This document shows, in pieces, positions 7,272 through 16,605 of a stretch of DNA of 64,000 nucleotides. Source of the DNA: Planctomycetota bacterium (lineage in GTDB: Bacteria; Planctomycetota; Planctomycetia; Pirellulales; Pirellulaceae). A model generated the notes under the pieces. That model did not search any database. It was not told the origin of the DNA and saw nothing but the letters and a program-made list of their open reading frames with translations. Position 1 is the stretch's first letter; every line of letters starts with the position of its first letter. A program made the position numbers and the translations under genes. Location: NCBI GenBank assembly GCA_016872775.1, contig VGZA01000029.1:1-64000 (forward strand). The letters run 5' to 3'.

Positions 7272-10200
7272 CTACCTCCGCGGCAAGACCCCGCTTCGCT
7301 GGAGTCCCTGCCAAAGCAGTGGAAATACCTGCCCGTCCTGCCGTCCTTCCTGACGCGATTCGGAACGCATCTGGGCCCGCGACGCCAATTCCGGGAACAT
7401 CTGCTGCAGGGCCTCCGAAATTGACGGCACGGCCTCTTTGGTGACTTTCGGTTCGTCCAACGTGCCTTCCACCTTGATTTGCACCAGCTGCCGGCTGATT
7501 TCCTGCAGCGCGGGCGTGATAATCGGCACTTTCAATTCGTCGCGCCCCATCATGGCGTAAAAAATCAGGTTGACCCGCCGGTCGAACCCCAGATCGCCGT
7601 TCCCTTTGAGTGTCAGCGTGTCGGCCTTCAGATCGACCTGGTCCAGGTAGAGATGATTTGCTTCGAGTCGAAACGCCGACTCGCAACTGCTGAACGTGGA
7701 CCGGCTGGTATTGCCGGCTTTCAGCAGTTTAAACAGCGCCAGCACCACCGGTACTTCGTAGAGATCCGCATCCGCCAGTCGAACATTGCCCCGGCCAGCC
7801 CAGGTATGAATCCCGGCAGCAGTTCCCTGCAGTTGAATTCCGCCCGAAACCCGTCCGACGACATTCTCCCGTTGCGGAGACCAGGCGCGCGCCGCCTCGC
7901 CAAAGTCGAGCTGGTCGGCGACGGCATCGAGCTGGAACGGCGTGTCCGGCGCGAGAAACACGCGGGCATTCGCCGCGACCGCTCCACCGAAGATCGTTCC
8001 GGTCATCGAGCGAGGAGCGCGCTGGGGAGGCTTCTGGGCTTCCAGAAAATCGCCGAACACGATCTGGTCGGTGTGGATCCAGAGCGGACCTCGGACCTGC
8101 GTCGCCTGGACACCCTTGACGATCATCGAATCAATCAGCAGGTCGCCTTGGCCCGTCGTTCCTTGTTCGTTCACGATGCCGCGCAATTGGACCTGCCCGC
8201 AGATGCGCTCGCAACTCGCGCTCGAAGCGCCCGCGGAGCCGGCGACAAGCCGGCCATTCTCCACGTCGACAACCACATCGCAGCGCAAACTCGGGATGCT
8301 GCCGGCGGCACCCGTCAGACCTATCCGGCCCTGGACTTCCAATTGACCTTCCGCGGAGAGCGACCGCAACGTCTGGCCCAATCGAACGGGCAGCGCCGCA
8401 ATCAGTTCGTGGTCGAGATGGACGCGACTGATCACGCAGCGATCAAGTTGCAACTGCCAACTGCCGTCCGGCGACAACTCACCGGCACCGCTGACGCGCG
8501 CGGCGGTCCGGCCATGCTGGGCGCGAACATCGAGCAGTTCGATCCGCCCGTCCTCAAAACGCGCGCCGCCCGTCACGTTGTCCCAAGCGTATTGGAACCA
8601 CGCCGGATGCAAGCTCAACGATCGTCCCTCGGTGTTCGCCTGCGGCGGCCACTTCTGCGCTTCGATGGCCAACGACATTTTTCGGATCGAGGTATCGTAC
8701 CGCAGGTCGACTTGCAGGTGATCGAGCGTCCCGCGCGGGCCCAACCCGCTCCAGAGCTTCTGCGCGTCGGGCTTCAGCGCCGTTCGCAGCTTGTCGTCCA
8801 ACGGCACATCCGAGACCTCGAAGTGCATCTCGAGCAATCCGCGGTCCCCGGTCGTCCAACCCCCCTTGCAACGGATGAACGCCGCATCCTTGGCGCCCCG
8901 CAGATCCGGAAACCTCCAATTGCCGTTCAGATAACTCAGGGTCCCTTTCACTCGTTCCAGGGGATAGCGGAAATGTTCATATTCCAGCGAGCAATCCTCC
9001 AAGCCAATTTCGATCTGCCGGTCCAACTCCCCCCGCGCGTTCCGTTCGAATCGTCCCCAGGCCGTCAGTGCGCCGCGGGGGTGAAAGCTGCGAACGACTG
9101 CCTGCTGGCGCGCGTCGAGAGCTTTGAGCAGCGCTTCGTCAATCGTCACAGGGCCTTCGGTCGCCAATTCGACGAACCCACGAAACTCCGGCCCGGGAGA
9201 TTCCACGCGTGCCTGGAATCGCACCACCTGGTCGCGCGCATCGGCTTGAAAATCGGTCGTCCAGAGGACGTCGTCCTTCCAGCGAATCCGCCCCCGTCCC
9301 CCCACCATTCGATACGGAAACAGATGGTAGGCGAAATCCAGATCGAGGCAGTCGACCGTCACGTCCGGTGACCATCGCCCCCGCTCGACGGTCCATCGCA
9401 GGTCGGCGTTGACCAGCCCTCCCGGCGACATTTTGCGCCAAGCGACGTTCAGCCGTTCCGGCAAATAGTCGACCAGCCGCGGCGTCAGTTCGAACTGTTG
9501 CGCGCGAACCGACCATTCCCCCACCGGCTCGTGAAGAACATCGTCCAATTGCCCGCGCAGCTCGAGCAGTGACTTTCCACAGCGCGCGACGCACTCCGCG
9601 ACTTCCAAGCATGCTTTCTCCTGGGAGAACGAAAATCGCAGCGCGGCGCGAACGTCGGTGATCGGGTCCGGCAATCGTTGATCCTCCCACCGGCCATTCT
9701 CCAACCGGGCGTTGATCCAAAGTGCCGGCAGAAAATCGTCCTGCGCCAATCGGCTGCCGTGGAACTCAATCTGCACATTTCCCGCCAACGTTCTCAGCGG
9801 CGCCATCTCCGCCGGCAGCCGCAACAGACCGAGCAGCTTTGAGGACAGTGCCGCATCCTCAATCCGGCCGTCCAATTCCCAGGCACCGGTCAGGCTGTCG
9901 AATCTTCCTTCGCATTCTCCCAGCCGAAAAAAGTCGTTCGACGCCGTCGCACGAATCGCCACCGGATGCGGAAAGTCCTCGTCGTCCTCCGCTCCCGGAT
10001 CGGGATGCAGATCGAGATCCAGTCCCCGCAGCGCCGTGCCGCCCCCGCCTGCCACTTCGATGGCAATCTGTCCATCGCGAATCGAAACGGTCGGCGGTGC
10101 GTTATGCTGCGGAGCCGGTTTCCAGAACGATGCAAGATTCCAGTTTCCCGATGCGTCCTGCGCGACCCGCAGCAAGGGCCGCTTGATTTCAAGGTGTTGA

Positions 10201-10580
10201 ATCACCAGCTGCTGGGCCAACATCCGCTCCAGATCGGTGTCGCAATAGATGAAAAGTTCGTCGATCTCGACAATCGCCTGGGATTCGCCCAGCGGCGTGA
10301 CGCGGACGTCGCGCAGCTCAATTCCACGCCCCTCGACGCGGCGAGCCGAACCGATCACCGCGCCCAGGCCGGAGGCGGCAAGCTGTCTGGAAAGCCGCTG
10401 CTCCACCACCCCGCGAATGCGCCGATCGACCTGATCAATCAGGTAATACCACGCGGCAACTCCCAGTGCTGCCAACAGCAACAGCGTCACCACGATCTGC
10501 GACAGCACGCCGGTCAGGCGCGCGGCCAGCCCCGTGCGTGGCTCGGCGCGCGTCGCGGATGAAAGTTGACGATCAGCCAT
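7272..10580 (-). CDS. Large AsmA-like / inter-membrane lipid transport-type protein
   Basis: 1102 residues from the ATG at 10580, whose first bases overlap the end of the upstream glycosyltransferase gene by 8 bp (ATGGCTGA). A longer frame to 10658 would add only an Arg-rich, non-conserved-looking leader. One N-terminal membrane segment (about 25-47, TGVLSQIVVTLLLLAALGVAAWYYL) is followed by a long beta-rich periplasmic body built of repeated groove-like segments, ending in an AsmA-type C-terminal region (LKGNGDLGFDRRVNLIFYAMMG). AsmA/TamB/YhdP proteins bridge the envelope and move or shield phospholipids. The assignment is by architecture; the particular member is not determined. Confidence 0.82.
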   Translation of the reverse strand: MADRQLSSATRAEPRTGLAARLTGVLSQIVVTLLLLAALGVAAWYYLIDQVDRRIRGVVEQRLSRQLAASGLGAVIGSARRVEGRGIELRDVRVTPLGESQAIVEIDELFIYCDTDLERMLAQQLVIQHLEIKRPLLRVAQDASGNWNLASFWKPAPQHNAPPTVSIRDGQIAIEVAGGGGTALRGLDLDLHPDPGAEDDEDFPHPVAIRATASNDFFRLGECEGRFDSLTGAWELDGRIEDAALSSKLLGLLRLPAEMAPLRTLAGNVQIEFHGSRLAQDDFLPALWINARLENGRWEDQRLPDPITDVRAALRFSFSQEKACLEVAECVARCGKSLLELRGQLDDVLHEPVGEWSVRAQQFELTPRLVDYLPERLNVAWRKMSPGGLVNADLRWTVERGRWSPDVTVDCLDLDFAYHLFPYRMVGGRGRIRWKDDVLWTTDFQADARDQVVRFQARVESPGPEFRGFVELATEGPVTIDEALLKALDARQQAVVRSFHPRGALTAWGRFERNARGELDRQIEIGLEDCSLEYEHFRYPLERVKGTLSYLNGNWRFPDLRGAKDAAFIRCKGGWTTGDRGLLEMHFEVSDVPLDDKLRTALKPDAQKLWSGLGPRGTLDHLQVDLRYDTSIRKMSLAIEAQKWPPQANTEGRSLSLHPAWFQYAWDNVTGGARFEDGRIELLDVRAQHGRTAARVSGAGELSPDGSWQLQLDRCVISRVHLDHELIAALPVRLGQTLRSLSAEGQLEVQGRIGLTGAAGSIPSLRCDVVVDVENGRLVAGSAGASSASCERICGQVQLRGIVNEQGTTGQGDLLIDSMIVKGVQATQVRGPLWIHTDQIVFGDFLEAQKPPQRAPRSMTGTIFGGAVAANARVFLAPDTPFQLDAVADQLDFGEAARAWSPQRENVVGRVSGGIQLQGTAAGIHTWAGRGNVRLADADLYEVPVVLALFKLLKAGNTSRSTFSSCESAFRLEANHLYLDQVDLKADTLTLKGNGDLGFDRRVNLIFYAMMGRDELKVPIITPALQEISRQLVQIKVEGTLDEPKVTKEAVPSISEALQQMFPELASRAQMRSESRQEGRQDGQVFPLLWQGLQRSGVLPRR

Positions 10581-11949
10581 GCGAGTTCCGTCCTGAATCG
10601 ATGACTGCCTCCGCCGAGCGACTCGCCTTGAATCGCCGCAGCCACGCCGCCAGCCCACCGGCAGCCAGAATCGCCAACATCAGCATCGCCGGCTGGCGGT
10701 AACGAATCGAACCGACAAAGACCATATGCAGTAACGTGAAATAGACCGCCGGAAGAACGCACAAGAGTGTTTCCCACCGACACCAGCCCCGTACGATCCA
10801 GTACGGCAGCGCCAGGCCCAGCAGCGGAAGATACGCGGCCGCAACAACCGCCCGTACCAGGATTCCCGACATTCCTTGATCGGCCGGCCACGGACTCCAG
10901 ATCCGCAGAAACTTGTTGACCGACAGGCGCAGCACGTCGACGGGATGCGCGCGGGCCCACGCCAGAGCGTCTTCTTTTAGTCTCTGATCGAGTCGTTCTT
11001 CGAACGTCGCGCCGCCGATCACCGGAGACCGCTCGTCCTCCGCGCGCAACTCCGCAACATACTCCGGCACAAATCGCATGTCACTGTTGCCGCGCGCCAT
11101 CGGGCTTAGCCCGTCGTAGAGACTCGCACCAACCTGCAACGTCGTCGGCACCCACCTGCCAGACACGTGATAATTGCGGATCCACCACGGCGTCAGCGTC
11201 AGACCGGTCGCCAGAAACATCGCTCCGCTTCGCAACAACACCTGCTTCCGCGGCGGCGCGATGCAGAGTTCGATCCCCGCGGCGAACGGTGGAAACAACA
11301 GCCAGCTCGGCCGCATCAGGACCGCCACACCCGCCGCGATCCCCCCGGCGCACGACCAACCGCAGGCGCGGATCAGCGAACGGGAATGCGCCGTTGACAA
11401 ACCTGCGCCGGGCGAACCACCATCACGCGCTCCATCCCGCCGCGCTGCCAGCCAACAATAAAGATGCAGCAACATGAACGGGCAGAACCCCGCCTCACTG
11501 AGAATAAACGTCCCCGTCGGAATCGATTCGGGCGACACGGCAACCAGCAAGCCGGCCAGCCAGGCGACTTGCGCGTCGAAAATCTCGCGTGCAAGCAAAA
11601 TCACCCCCGCCACCGCCAGCGTTCCCCATGCCGCCATCCAGGCCCGCGCCCAGTAAACGCTCGGGTTGTCGTCCCCCAACAGCTGAAACAACAGGTAGAG
11701 CACAACAGGAAATCCGGGGGTCCGGAAGATGCGCGCGTCGGCGTCGCCAAACTGGTACGACTGACCGCGATAGATCGACTGGCCAAGCTGCCAGTAACTC
11801 TCGCTGTCCCCAAAATAGAATTGCCGGTCCGCCGGCAAACGGGACTGCCACCAATAGCCGGCCAACAGCCGCGCGGTGAAGGCGAGCACCAGCACCGCGA
11901 CCGTCCAACGCGTGGGCCAACGACCATCCTTTGTCTTGGTAAGGTTCAA
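10573..11949 (-). CDS. Polytopic membrane glycosyltransferase, ArnT/PMT (GT39/GT83)-like
   Basis: 458 residues with about ten hydrophobic segments. After the first segment comes DRQFYFGDSESYWQLGQ, the acidic first-loop motif of polyprenyl-phosphate-sugar dependent glycosyltransferases (GT-C fold), and then RIFRTPGFPVVLYLLF, which matches the R-x-PG-hydrophobic segment of the dolichyl-phosphate-mannose family. These enzymes transfer sugars from a lipid carrier to lipid or protein on the outer face of the cytoplasmic membrane. The stop overlaps the start of the AsmA-like gene by 8 bp, so both are likely expressed together and may serve envelope assembly. Substrate unknown. Confidence 0.83.
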   Translation of the reverse strand: MNLTKTKDGRWPTRWTVAVLVLAFTARLLAGYWWQSRLPADRQFYFGDSESYWQLGQSIYRGQSYQFGDADARIFRTPGFPVVLYLLFQLLGDDNPSVYWARAWMAAWGTLAVAGVILLAREIFDAQVAWLAGLLVAVSPESIPTGTFILSEAGFCPFMLLHLYCWLAARRDGARDGGSPGAGLSTAHSRSLIRACGWSCAGGIAAGVAVLMRPSWLLFPPFAAGIELCIAPPRKQVLLRSGAMFLATGLTLTPWWIRNYHVSGRWVPTTLQVGASLYDGLSPMARGNSDMRFVPEYVAELRAEDERSPVIGGATFEERLDQRLKEDALAWARAHPVDVLRLSVNKFLRIWSPWPADQGMSGILVRAVVAAAYLPLLGLALPYWIVRGWCRWETLLCVLPAVYFTLLHMVFVGSIRYRQPAMLMLAILAAGGLAAWLRRFKASRSAEAVIDSGRNSHG

Positions 11950-12184
11950 ATCTCACGCTTCCGTTCGCTACGATTTGCCCGCCCGTTATCCCCGGGAGCT
12001 AAATCGTAGGTCGGCCGGGGCGAACCGGTCAAGATGGATGATTCGCGTCGATTGGAGCCATTCGCTAGTTGACTTTTGCTAGCAGTCATGCGAATCTCTA
12101 AGACTCTTTGGCAGGGCCAGGCCGAGCGGCGGCGGCCCCCGGGGAATTCAGCGACCCGACGGCACCGTTAGAGACCGATTTACC

Positions 12185-13717
12185 ATGTCAACAAACAACA
12201 GTTCGTACAATGCCAATCGACTTCTGTGGGCCGGATTCATGGCGATCCTGGCGGCCGGCGTCGGTTTCTCCATTCGCGGCGGAATCCTCGGCCAATGGGC
12301 CGAACGGTATGGATTCACCATGACCGAACTTGGCAATATCACGGGCGGAGGACTCACCGGGTTCGGCATCATTATTCTGGTGGGAGCATTCTTCGCTGAT
12401 CGGGTCGGATACGGAAAGTTGATGAGCCTCGCGTTTGCCACGCACTTCGTTTCCGCCGTTCTTACGCTGGCAGCGGACGCGGCATTCAAGGTCGGCGGCA
12501 AAGACGCCGCGTTTCAGTGCTTGTTCTGGGGAATGTTCCTGTTTGCCATCGGCAACGGGATCTGCGAAGCGGTCGTGAATCCGCTGGTGGCAACGCTGTT
12601 CCCCACGAACAAGACCCATTACCTCAATATTCTGCACGCTGGGTGGCCGGGCGGACTGATCGTCGGTGGATTGCTCTCCTACTTCATGAATCCCGATGGC
12701 GCGAAGGCAGTATCCTGGGAAGTCCAGATGGTGCTGTTCATGGTGCCCGTGTTGATTTACGGTCTGATGCTGTTCGGACAGAAGTTTCCGACGTCGGAAG
12801 CGGACCAGGCGGGCGTGAGCTATGGCGAGATGTTCGCGCAGCTGCTGGCTCCCGTCATGATTCTGCTGCTCGTCATCCACGCACTGGTCGGCTACGTCGA
12901 GTTGGGGACCGACTCGTGGATCGGCAAAATCACTGGCGCAATCATGGATTCCAAACAAAAGGGCCTGCTGCTGTTTGTCTATACCTCCGGGTTGATGTTC
13001 GCATTGCGGTTCTTCGCGGGACCGATCGTCGAGAAAATCTCGCCGCTGGGATTGCTGTTCGTCAGCGGCTTGTTGGGATTTGCCGGTTTGCAGCTGCTCG
13101 GCACCGCCACGTCGGTCACGATCTGCGTCGTGGCCGCGACGGTCTACGCCTGCGGCAAGACGTTCCTCTGGCCAACGATGCTGGCCGTGGTTTCGGAGCG
13201 ATTCCCCAAAGGCGGAGCGATCACAATCGGCGCGATCGGCGGCGCTGGCATGTTGTCCGCCGGCTTGCTGGGTGGGCCAGGGATCGGGTTCAAGCAGGAC
13301 TATCACGCCTCGAATAAACTGAAGAACGAGTCGTCCGAGGTCTACGAACGGTACAAGGCGGACAAGGAAAACCATTTCTGGGGTTTCAGCGTGGTCGGAT
13401 TGGACGGCGCCAAAGTCGGGGTGCTGGACGACAGCGGCAAGGAGCTCGCGCGTGCCGTTGATTTGACGAAAGGCGAAGACAAGAATATCGACGCCTTGAA
13501 CAACTGGTGGTCCGAGGCCAAGAGTACCGCCGAAGCGGATAAGAAACTGGTCAACGACGCCGGACTATACGGCGGAAAGATGGCGCTGACGCTGACCTCG
13601 TACGTGCCACTTGCCATGGCCGTCCTCTATTTGCTGCTGATCCTCTACTTCAAGAGCCAGGGCGGATACAAGCCGGTTCACGTCGGCGAAGTGGAAGCCA
13701 GTGCGGATATGGCTTGA
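12185..13717 (+). CDS. MFS transporter with a large soluble insertion before the last helix
   Basis: 510 residues with about 12 hydrophobic segments, starting MSTNNSSYNANRLLWAGF. The motif-A region between helices 2 and 3 reads GAFFADRVGYGKLM, and the sequence GGGLTGFG and WPTMLAVVSERFPKGGA are typical of sugar or nucleoside-type MFS members. Between about residues 373 and 462 there is a charged, soluble insert (HASNKLKNESSEVYERYKAD to NDAGLYGG) preceding the final helix; ordinary MFS carriers have a loop of 10-20 residues there. The transported solute is unknown. It converges with the desaturase gene; the intervening gap is filled with GTAG palindromes. Confidence 0.87.
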   Translation: MSTNNSSYNANRLLWAGFMAILAAGVGFSIRGGILGQWAERYGFTMTELGNITGGGLTGFGIIILVGAFFADRVGYGKLMSLAFATHFVSAVLTLAADAAFKVGGKDAAFQCLFWGMFLFAIGNGICEAVVNPLVATLFPTNKTHYLNILHAGWPGGLIVGGLLSYFMNPDGAKAVSWEVQMVLFMVPVLIYGLMLFGQKFPTSEADQAGVSYGEMFAQLLAPVMILLLVIHALVGYVELGTDSWIGKITGAIMDSKQKGLLLFVYTSGLMFALRFFAGPIVEKISPLGLLFVSGLLGFAGLQLLGTATSVTICVVAATVYACGKTFLWPTMLAVVSERFPKGGAITIGAIGGAGMLSAGLLGGPGIGFKQDYHASNKLKNESSEVYERYKADKENHFWGFSVVGLDGAKVGVLDDSGKELARAVDLTKGEDKNIDALNNWWSEAKSTAEADKKLVNDAGLYGGKMALTLTSYVPLAMAVLYLLLILYFKSQGGYKPVHVGEVEASADMA

Positions 13718-13882
13718 ACGTTCGTAGCACGACGTAGCACGAAACTTGTTTCGTGATGTCTGCGTAACGCGAAACTTGTTTCGTGGTACGTGGCGCAAAA
13801 ATCGCTGCGTCGTGCGCCGCGCGAAGACTCGAAACAAGTTTCGAGCTACGTAAAGCTTCGAGTTACCTCAAGTTTCGAGCTA
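13718..13882. repeat. Four GTAG-type palindromes (REP family A), two per orientation, between convergent genes
   Basis: Plus-strand copies: GTAG (13734-13737) with CACGAAACTTGTTTCGTG (13738-13755), and GTAA (13764-13767) with CGCGAAACTTGTTTCGTG (13768-13785); a stub GTAGCACGA lies at 13724-13732. Minus-strand copies: CTCGAAACAAGTTTCGAG (13828-13845) then CTAC (13846-13849), and a worn copy CTCAAGTTTCGAG then CTAG ending at about 13884. Tetranucleotides face outward towards both genes. The TAG stop of the desaturase (13882-13880) lies in the last copy. Besides acting as mobile repeats, these hairpins could serve as a bidirectional transcription stop for the two convergent genes, but no T-run is present. 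Confidence 0.85.
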
Positions 13883-14812
13883 GAGCGGCGCGCGCACGAC
13901 TTTGGTGGCAAGCCCCATCAACTCCAGCAACCGAATCGTGAGGTAGGTGACATCGAGTTCCCACCATTTGTGCCCATGCGCGGCACAGCGCTGGTGCGCA
14001 TGATGATTGTTGTGCCAGCCGTCCCCATTGCTGATCAAGGCGCAAAACAGATTGTTCCGGCTGGAGTCCTTGGTGTCGTAGTTCTGGTAGCCAAAAAGGT
14101 GTCCGATCGAATTCACCGACCAGGTAATGTGCCAGACCAGAACCGTCCGCAGGAAAACGCCCCAGACCAGAATACTGCCGCCCCACTGAACGCCCGACCA
14201 ATAGTCGCCGCTCGACAGCCATCCCACAAGCGTTCCGACTCCGAAGAACAGCAAGGCATGCGCGATGTAGATCCAGAACCAGTGCAATTTTCTTTCGCAC
14301 CAGAAATAGTACGGATCCCGCAGGATGTCGCGACAGTAGCGCTCGTAGTTCGTGGTCTTGTTATGCACCCTGTTCTCCAGGAAGACCCAGCCGAAATGTC
14401 CCCAGATGAAATTGACCAAGGGGCTATGCGGATCGGCATCGGTATCGGAATGCTGGTGATGCTGGCGATGGATCGCGACCCAGCGGGCCGGTGAATCCTG
14501 CAGACAGCAGATCGCCAGTGTGGCCAGCGTGCGTTCGAGCCACTTCGGAACGACCAGCGATTGATGCGTCAACAAACGATGGAACGCCAGGTTGATTCCC
14601 AAAGTGCCGAACAGATACAGGCCAAAAAAACAAAGCAACAACCCCGTCCAACTGAACAGAGCCGGCAGCAGCACCAGGGCAGCCAGCATGTGGATCAATA
14701 CCACATTGATCAAGTACGGCCAGTAGATGAGCACGGGCAGACTGGTCGACGGCCGATCGAGTCGCGTTCGGGGATGCGAACGAGTCCGAGACGTGGAATC
14801 CGACGTGGCCAT
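13880..14812 (-). CDS. Membrane fatty-acid (acyl-CoA) desaturase
   Basis: 310 residues of the stearoyl-CoA delta-9 desaturase family, which inserts a double bond into acyl chains using a di-iron centre, oxygen and an electron donor. The three histidine boxes are complete: HRLLTHQ (78-84), HRQHHQH (115-121) and HNNHH (267-271). Paired hydrophobic segments at about 28-80 and 180-230 place the boxes on the cytosolic side, as in the family. No fused cytochrome b5 domain is seen. It presumably adjusts membrane fluidity. The TAG stop is supplied by a degenerate copy of the dispersed palindrome. Confidence 0.94.
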   Translation of the reverse strand: MATSDSTSRTRSHPRTRLDRPSTSLPVLIYWPYLINVVLIHMLAALVLLPALFSWTGLLLCFFGLYLFGTLGINLAFHRLLTHQSLVVPKWLERTLATLAICCLQDSPARWVAIHRQHHQHSDTDADPHSPLVNFIWGHFGWVFLENRVHNKTTNYERYCRDILRDPYYFWCERKLHWFWIYIAHALLFFGVGTLVGWLSSGDYWSGVQWGGSILVWGVFLRTVLVWHITWSVNSIGHLFGYQNYDTKDSSRNNLFCALISNGDGWHNNHHAHQRCAAHGHKWWELDVTYLTIRLLELMGLATKVVRAPL

Positions 14813-14857
14813 GATATGTACTCCGATATCCGCCGAAGTTCGCCGAAGCTCAAAAAA

Positions 14858-15907
14858 TTAGACCCGCGAATCGTCTTCGTGGCTAGGCGAGCGATTCGTT
14901 CGGAGTCGGCTCAGAATGGCCAGATCGTCGTCCACCGTTAAGCTGATCCGACCAGGAAAGATTTGACGGCTGCCTGGCTCGCCGTTACGGATCAATTGCT
15001 CCAGTTGCTCCCAGGCGGAGCGGTTCATCTGTTGACGGGGCCAAGCGTGCGATTTCCAGAGCTGAATCAGCATTTCGCGCACCACCAGCGGAGGCTGGTT
15101 GCGCAGCTCATCGCGGCGAATCCGCACACCGTCGACCCCGACGCGAACTGATCGGCGTCCCAACTGCGCGGCATGTTCGGAGACTAGGTCCTGCGTTTCG
15201 GTCGCCAGGGCGGCGAGGCGGAGGATTGATGCGCCGACCTCGGTTCCAAAATCGCGTTCCAACAGCGGCAGCAGAGAACCGCGGATACGATTGCGCGTGA
15301 ATCGGCCGTCGAGGTTGGACGAGTCTTCGCGGAAAGGTTGCGTGATCTGCCGCAGGTAATCGCGCAGCGTGTCGCGGCGAATCTGCAGCAACGGCCGTAC
15401 CACCGACACCGCCTCCGACAGCCGCCGGACACCGGGAATTCCCGCCAATCCTCCGACGCCGGTCCCGCGGACGATGCGGTGCAGGACGGTTTCCAGCTGA
15501 TCGTCAGCCGTGTGCGCGGTCACGACATAACGAAATCCGCGGCGGCGAGCGGTAGCATGCAGGAATTGATACCGGACCTGCCGAGCGAGATTCTCCAACC
15601 CTTGTCCGCGCCGCGAAGCGTCAACGGTCACGTTGCTCCCTACACCAGGGGGGGTTCCTACCTCCAGTTCGAACCGATATCTGGTCGCAAACTCCTGAAC
15701 GAATTGCAGATCTTCTTCCGATTCCTGGCCCCGGAGCTGGTGGTTGAAGTGCGCGATCAGGCAGCCAGCCGGTTCACCCCGCAGCGCTAGAAAAGCACGA
15801 GCCAGAGCGATACTATCCGCGCCTCCCGATACGGCCAATACGACCCCTTCATCTTTTTGCCCAGCGATCGGCCAGGCATCCGCCAGTTGCTTTTCAAAGG
15901 ATCGCAT
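14858..15907 (-). CDS. tilS: tRNA(Ile)-lysidine synthase
   Basis: 349 residues from ATG 15907; an in-frame GTG at 15916 is the alternative, but an AGGTG sits at good spacing before the ATG. TilS ligates lysine to C34 of tRNA-Ile(CAU), using ATP, so that it reads AUA. The PP-loop SGGADS is at 27-32, followed by the family segment VTAHTADDQLETVLHRIVRGTG and an internal substrate-binding region (EDSSNLDGRFTRNRIR). The far C-terminal anticodon-recognition domain found in E. coli TilS is short or missing, as in many bacteria. It is essential where no other AUA-reading isoleucine tRNA exists. Confidence 0.94.
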   Translation of the reverse strand: MRSFEKQLADAWPIAGQKDEGVVLAVSGGADSIALARAFLALRGEPAGCLIAHFNHQLRGQESEEDLQFVQEFATRYRFELEVGTPPGVGSNVTVDASRRGQGLENLARQVRYQFLHATARRRGFRYVVTAHTADDQLETVLHRIVRGTGVGGLAGIPGVRRLSEAVSVVRPLLQIRRDTLRDYLRQITQPFREDSSNLDGRFTRNRIRGSLLPLLERDFGTEVGASILRLAALATETQDLVSEHAAQLGRRSVRVGVDGVRIRRDELRNQPPLVVREMLIQLWKSHAWPRQQMNRSAWEQLEQLIRNGEPGSRQIFPGRISLTVDDDLAILSRLRTNRSPSHEDDSRV

Positions 15908-16097
15908 TCCCAGCACCTGATAGTTGCAGTTCAGTCAGACTCTGGTACCATACTAGCAATCCGATGGCGATTGCGAACCAAGCGTTCATCGGAGTTTGTG
16001 ACTGACTGAAGATTCGATGTTTGACGCATTTACAGAGTAGTTGGACGCGGCCTTGATTCGGCCGGAGCCGGTTCGGCCTGAGTGCCGCCGGCGGAGT

Positions 16098-16511
16098 ATG
16101 TCCCTGTTTGCGTACCAACGCAACGGGGCGGTGAAGTGGATCCTGTTGCAGCATGATCGATTCGTCGGCCTCCGGCTGGTGAATCCTCCTGACTCGAAAC
16201 GGCTTGGCTACGCGAGGTTTCCCGAAACCGAGGTTGACGGCATGGATTTCCTGTTGTTCCTGGTGCGACTGATCGCGGGTTGGCTTCCGTCCGGCATGGA
16301 TGGAGTCCGGTTCCTGCGTGTTCGTTCCGATGGCACGACCGAGTCCGTGAAAATTCCGTCGCTTTTGACCCGCCTGGCGATGAGCATTCGAGGCGAGACG
16401 CGTTGGAAACGAACGGATGTTCATTGGCCTGTGGTCGGTCGACCGACCTGGCGCACCGGCCAGGATCGCGATTGTCCGCCAGGAACATCGGCTGAAATTC
16501 CCAAGCGATAA
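16098..16511 (+). CDS. Possible small protein upstream of rny
   Basis: 137 residues if started at ATG 16098 (an in-frame ATG at 16041 adds 19 residues). The composition ([38 protein letters not shown]) looks protein-like, with a hydrophobic centre, whereas the opposite-strand frames over the same bases are Arg/Pro-rich shadows. No family is recognised and no convincing ribosome site is seen. If it is not coding, the gap between tilS and rny (15917-16605, 690 bp) holds nothing recognisable beyond the two promoters. Confidence 0.42.
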   Translation: MSLFAYQRNGAVKWILLQHDRFVGLRLVNPPDSKRLGYARFPETEVDGMDFLLFLVRLIAGWLPSGMDGVRFLRVRSDGTTESVKIPSLLTRLAMSIRGETRWKRTDVHWPVVGRPTWRTGQDRDCPPGTSAEIPKR

Positions 16512-16605
16512 GTCTTGCCCGGTTTTCGAGTCTCGACTGCTTCAGGGGCGTTTCTCGCCCGGCACGCAAACGTGGATGAATTCCAACGCGAGGGAACGTG
16601 CATCC

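Noticed and set aside
7479-9371. 630-codon plus-strand frame inside the AsmA-like gene
   Set aside because: Shadow frame of a high-GC gene; the composition is His/Arg/Gln-rich and lacks membrane or domain features.
12188-13375. 395-codon minus-strand frame opposite the MFS gene
   Set aside because: Antisense to clear membrane helices; product is Gln/His/Arg-rich and typical of a shadow.
13734-13849. CRISPR-like array suggested by repeated GAAACTTGTTTCG units
   Set aside because: Only four copies, irregular 8-42 bp spacing, both orientations, each copy itself a palindrome with GTAG foot, and no cas gene; REP-type repeats explain it better.
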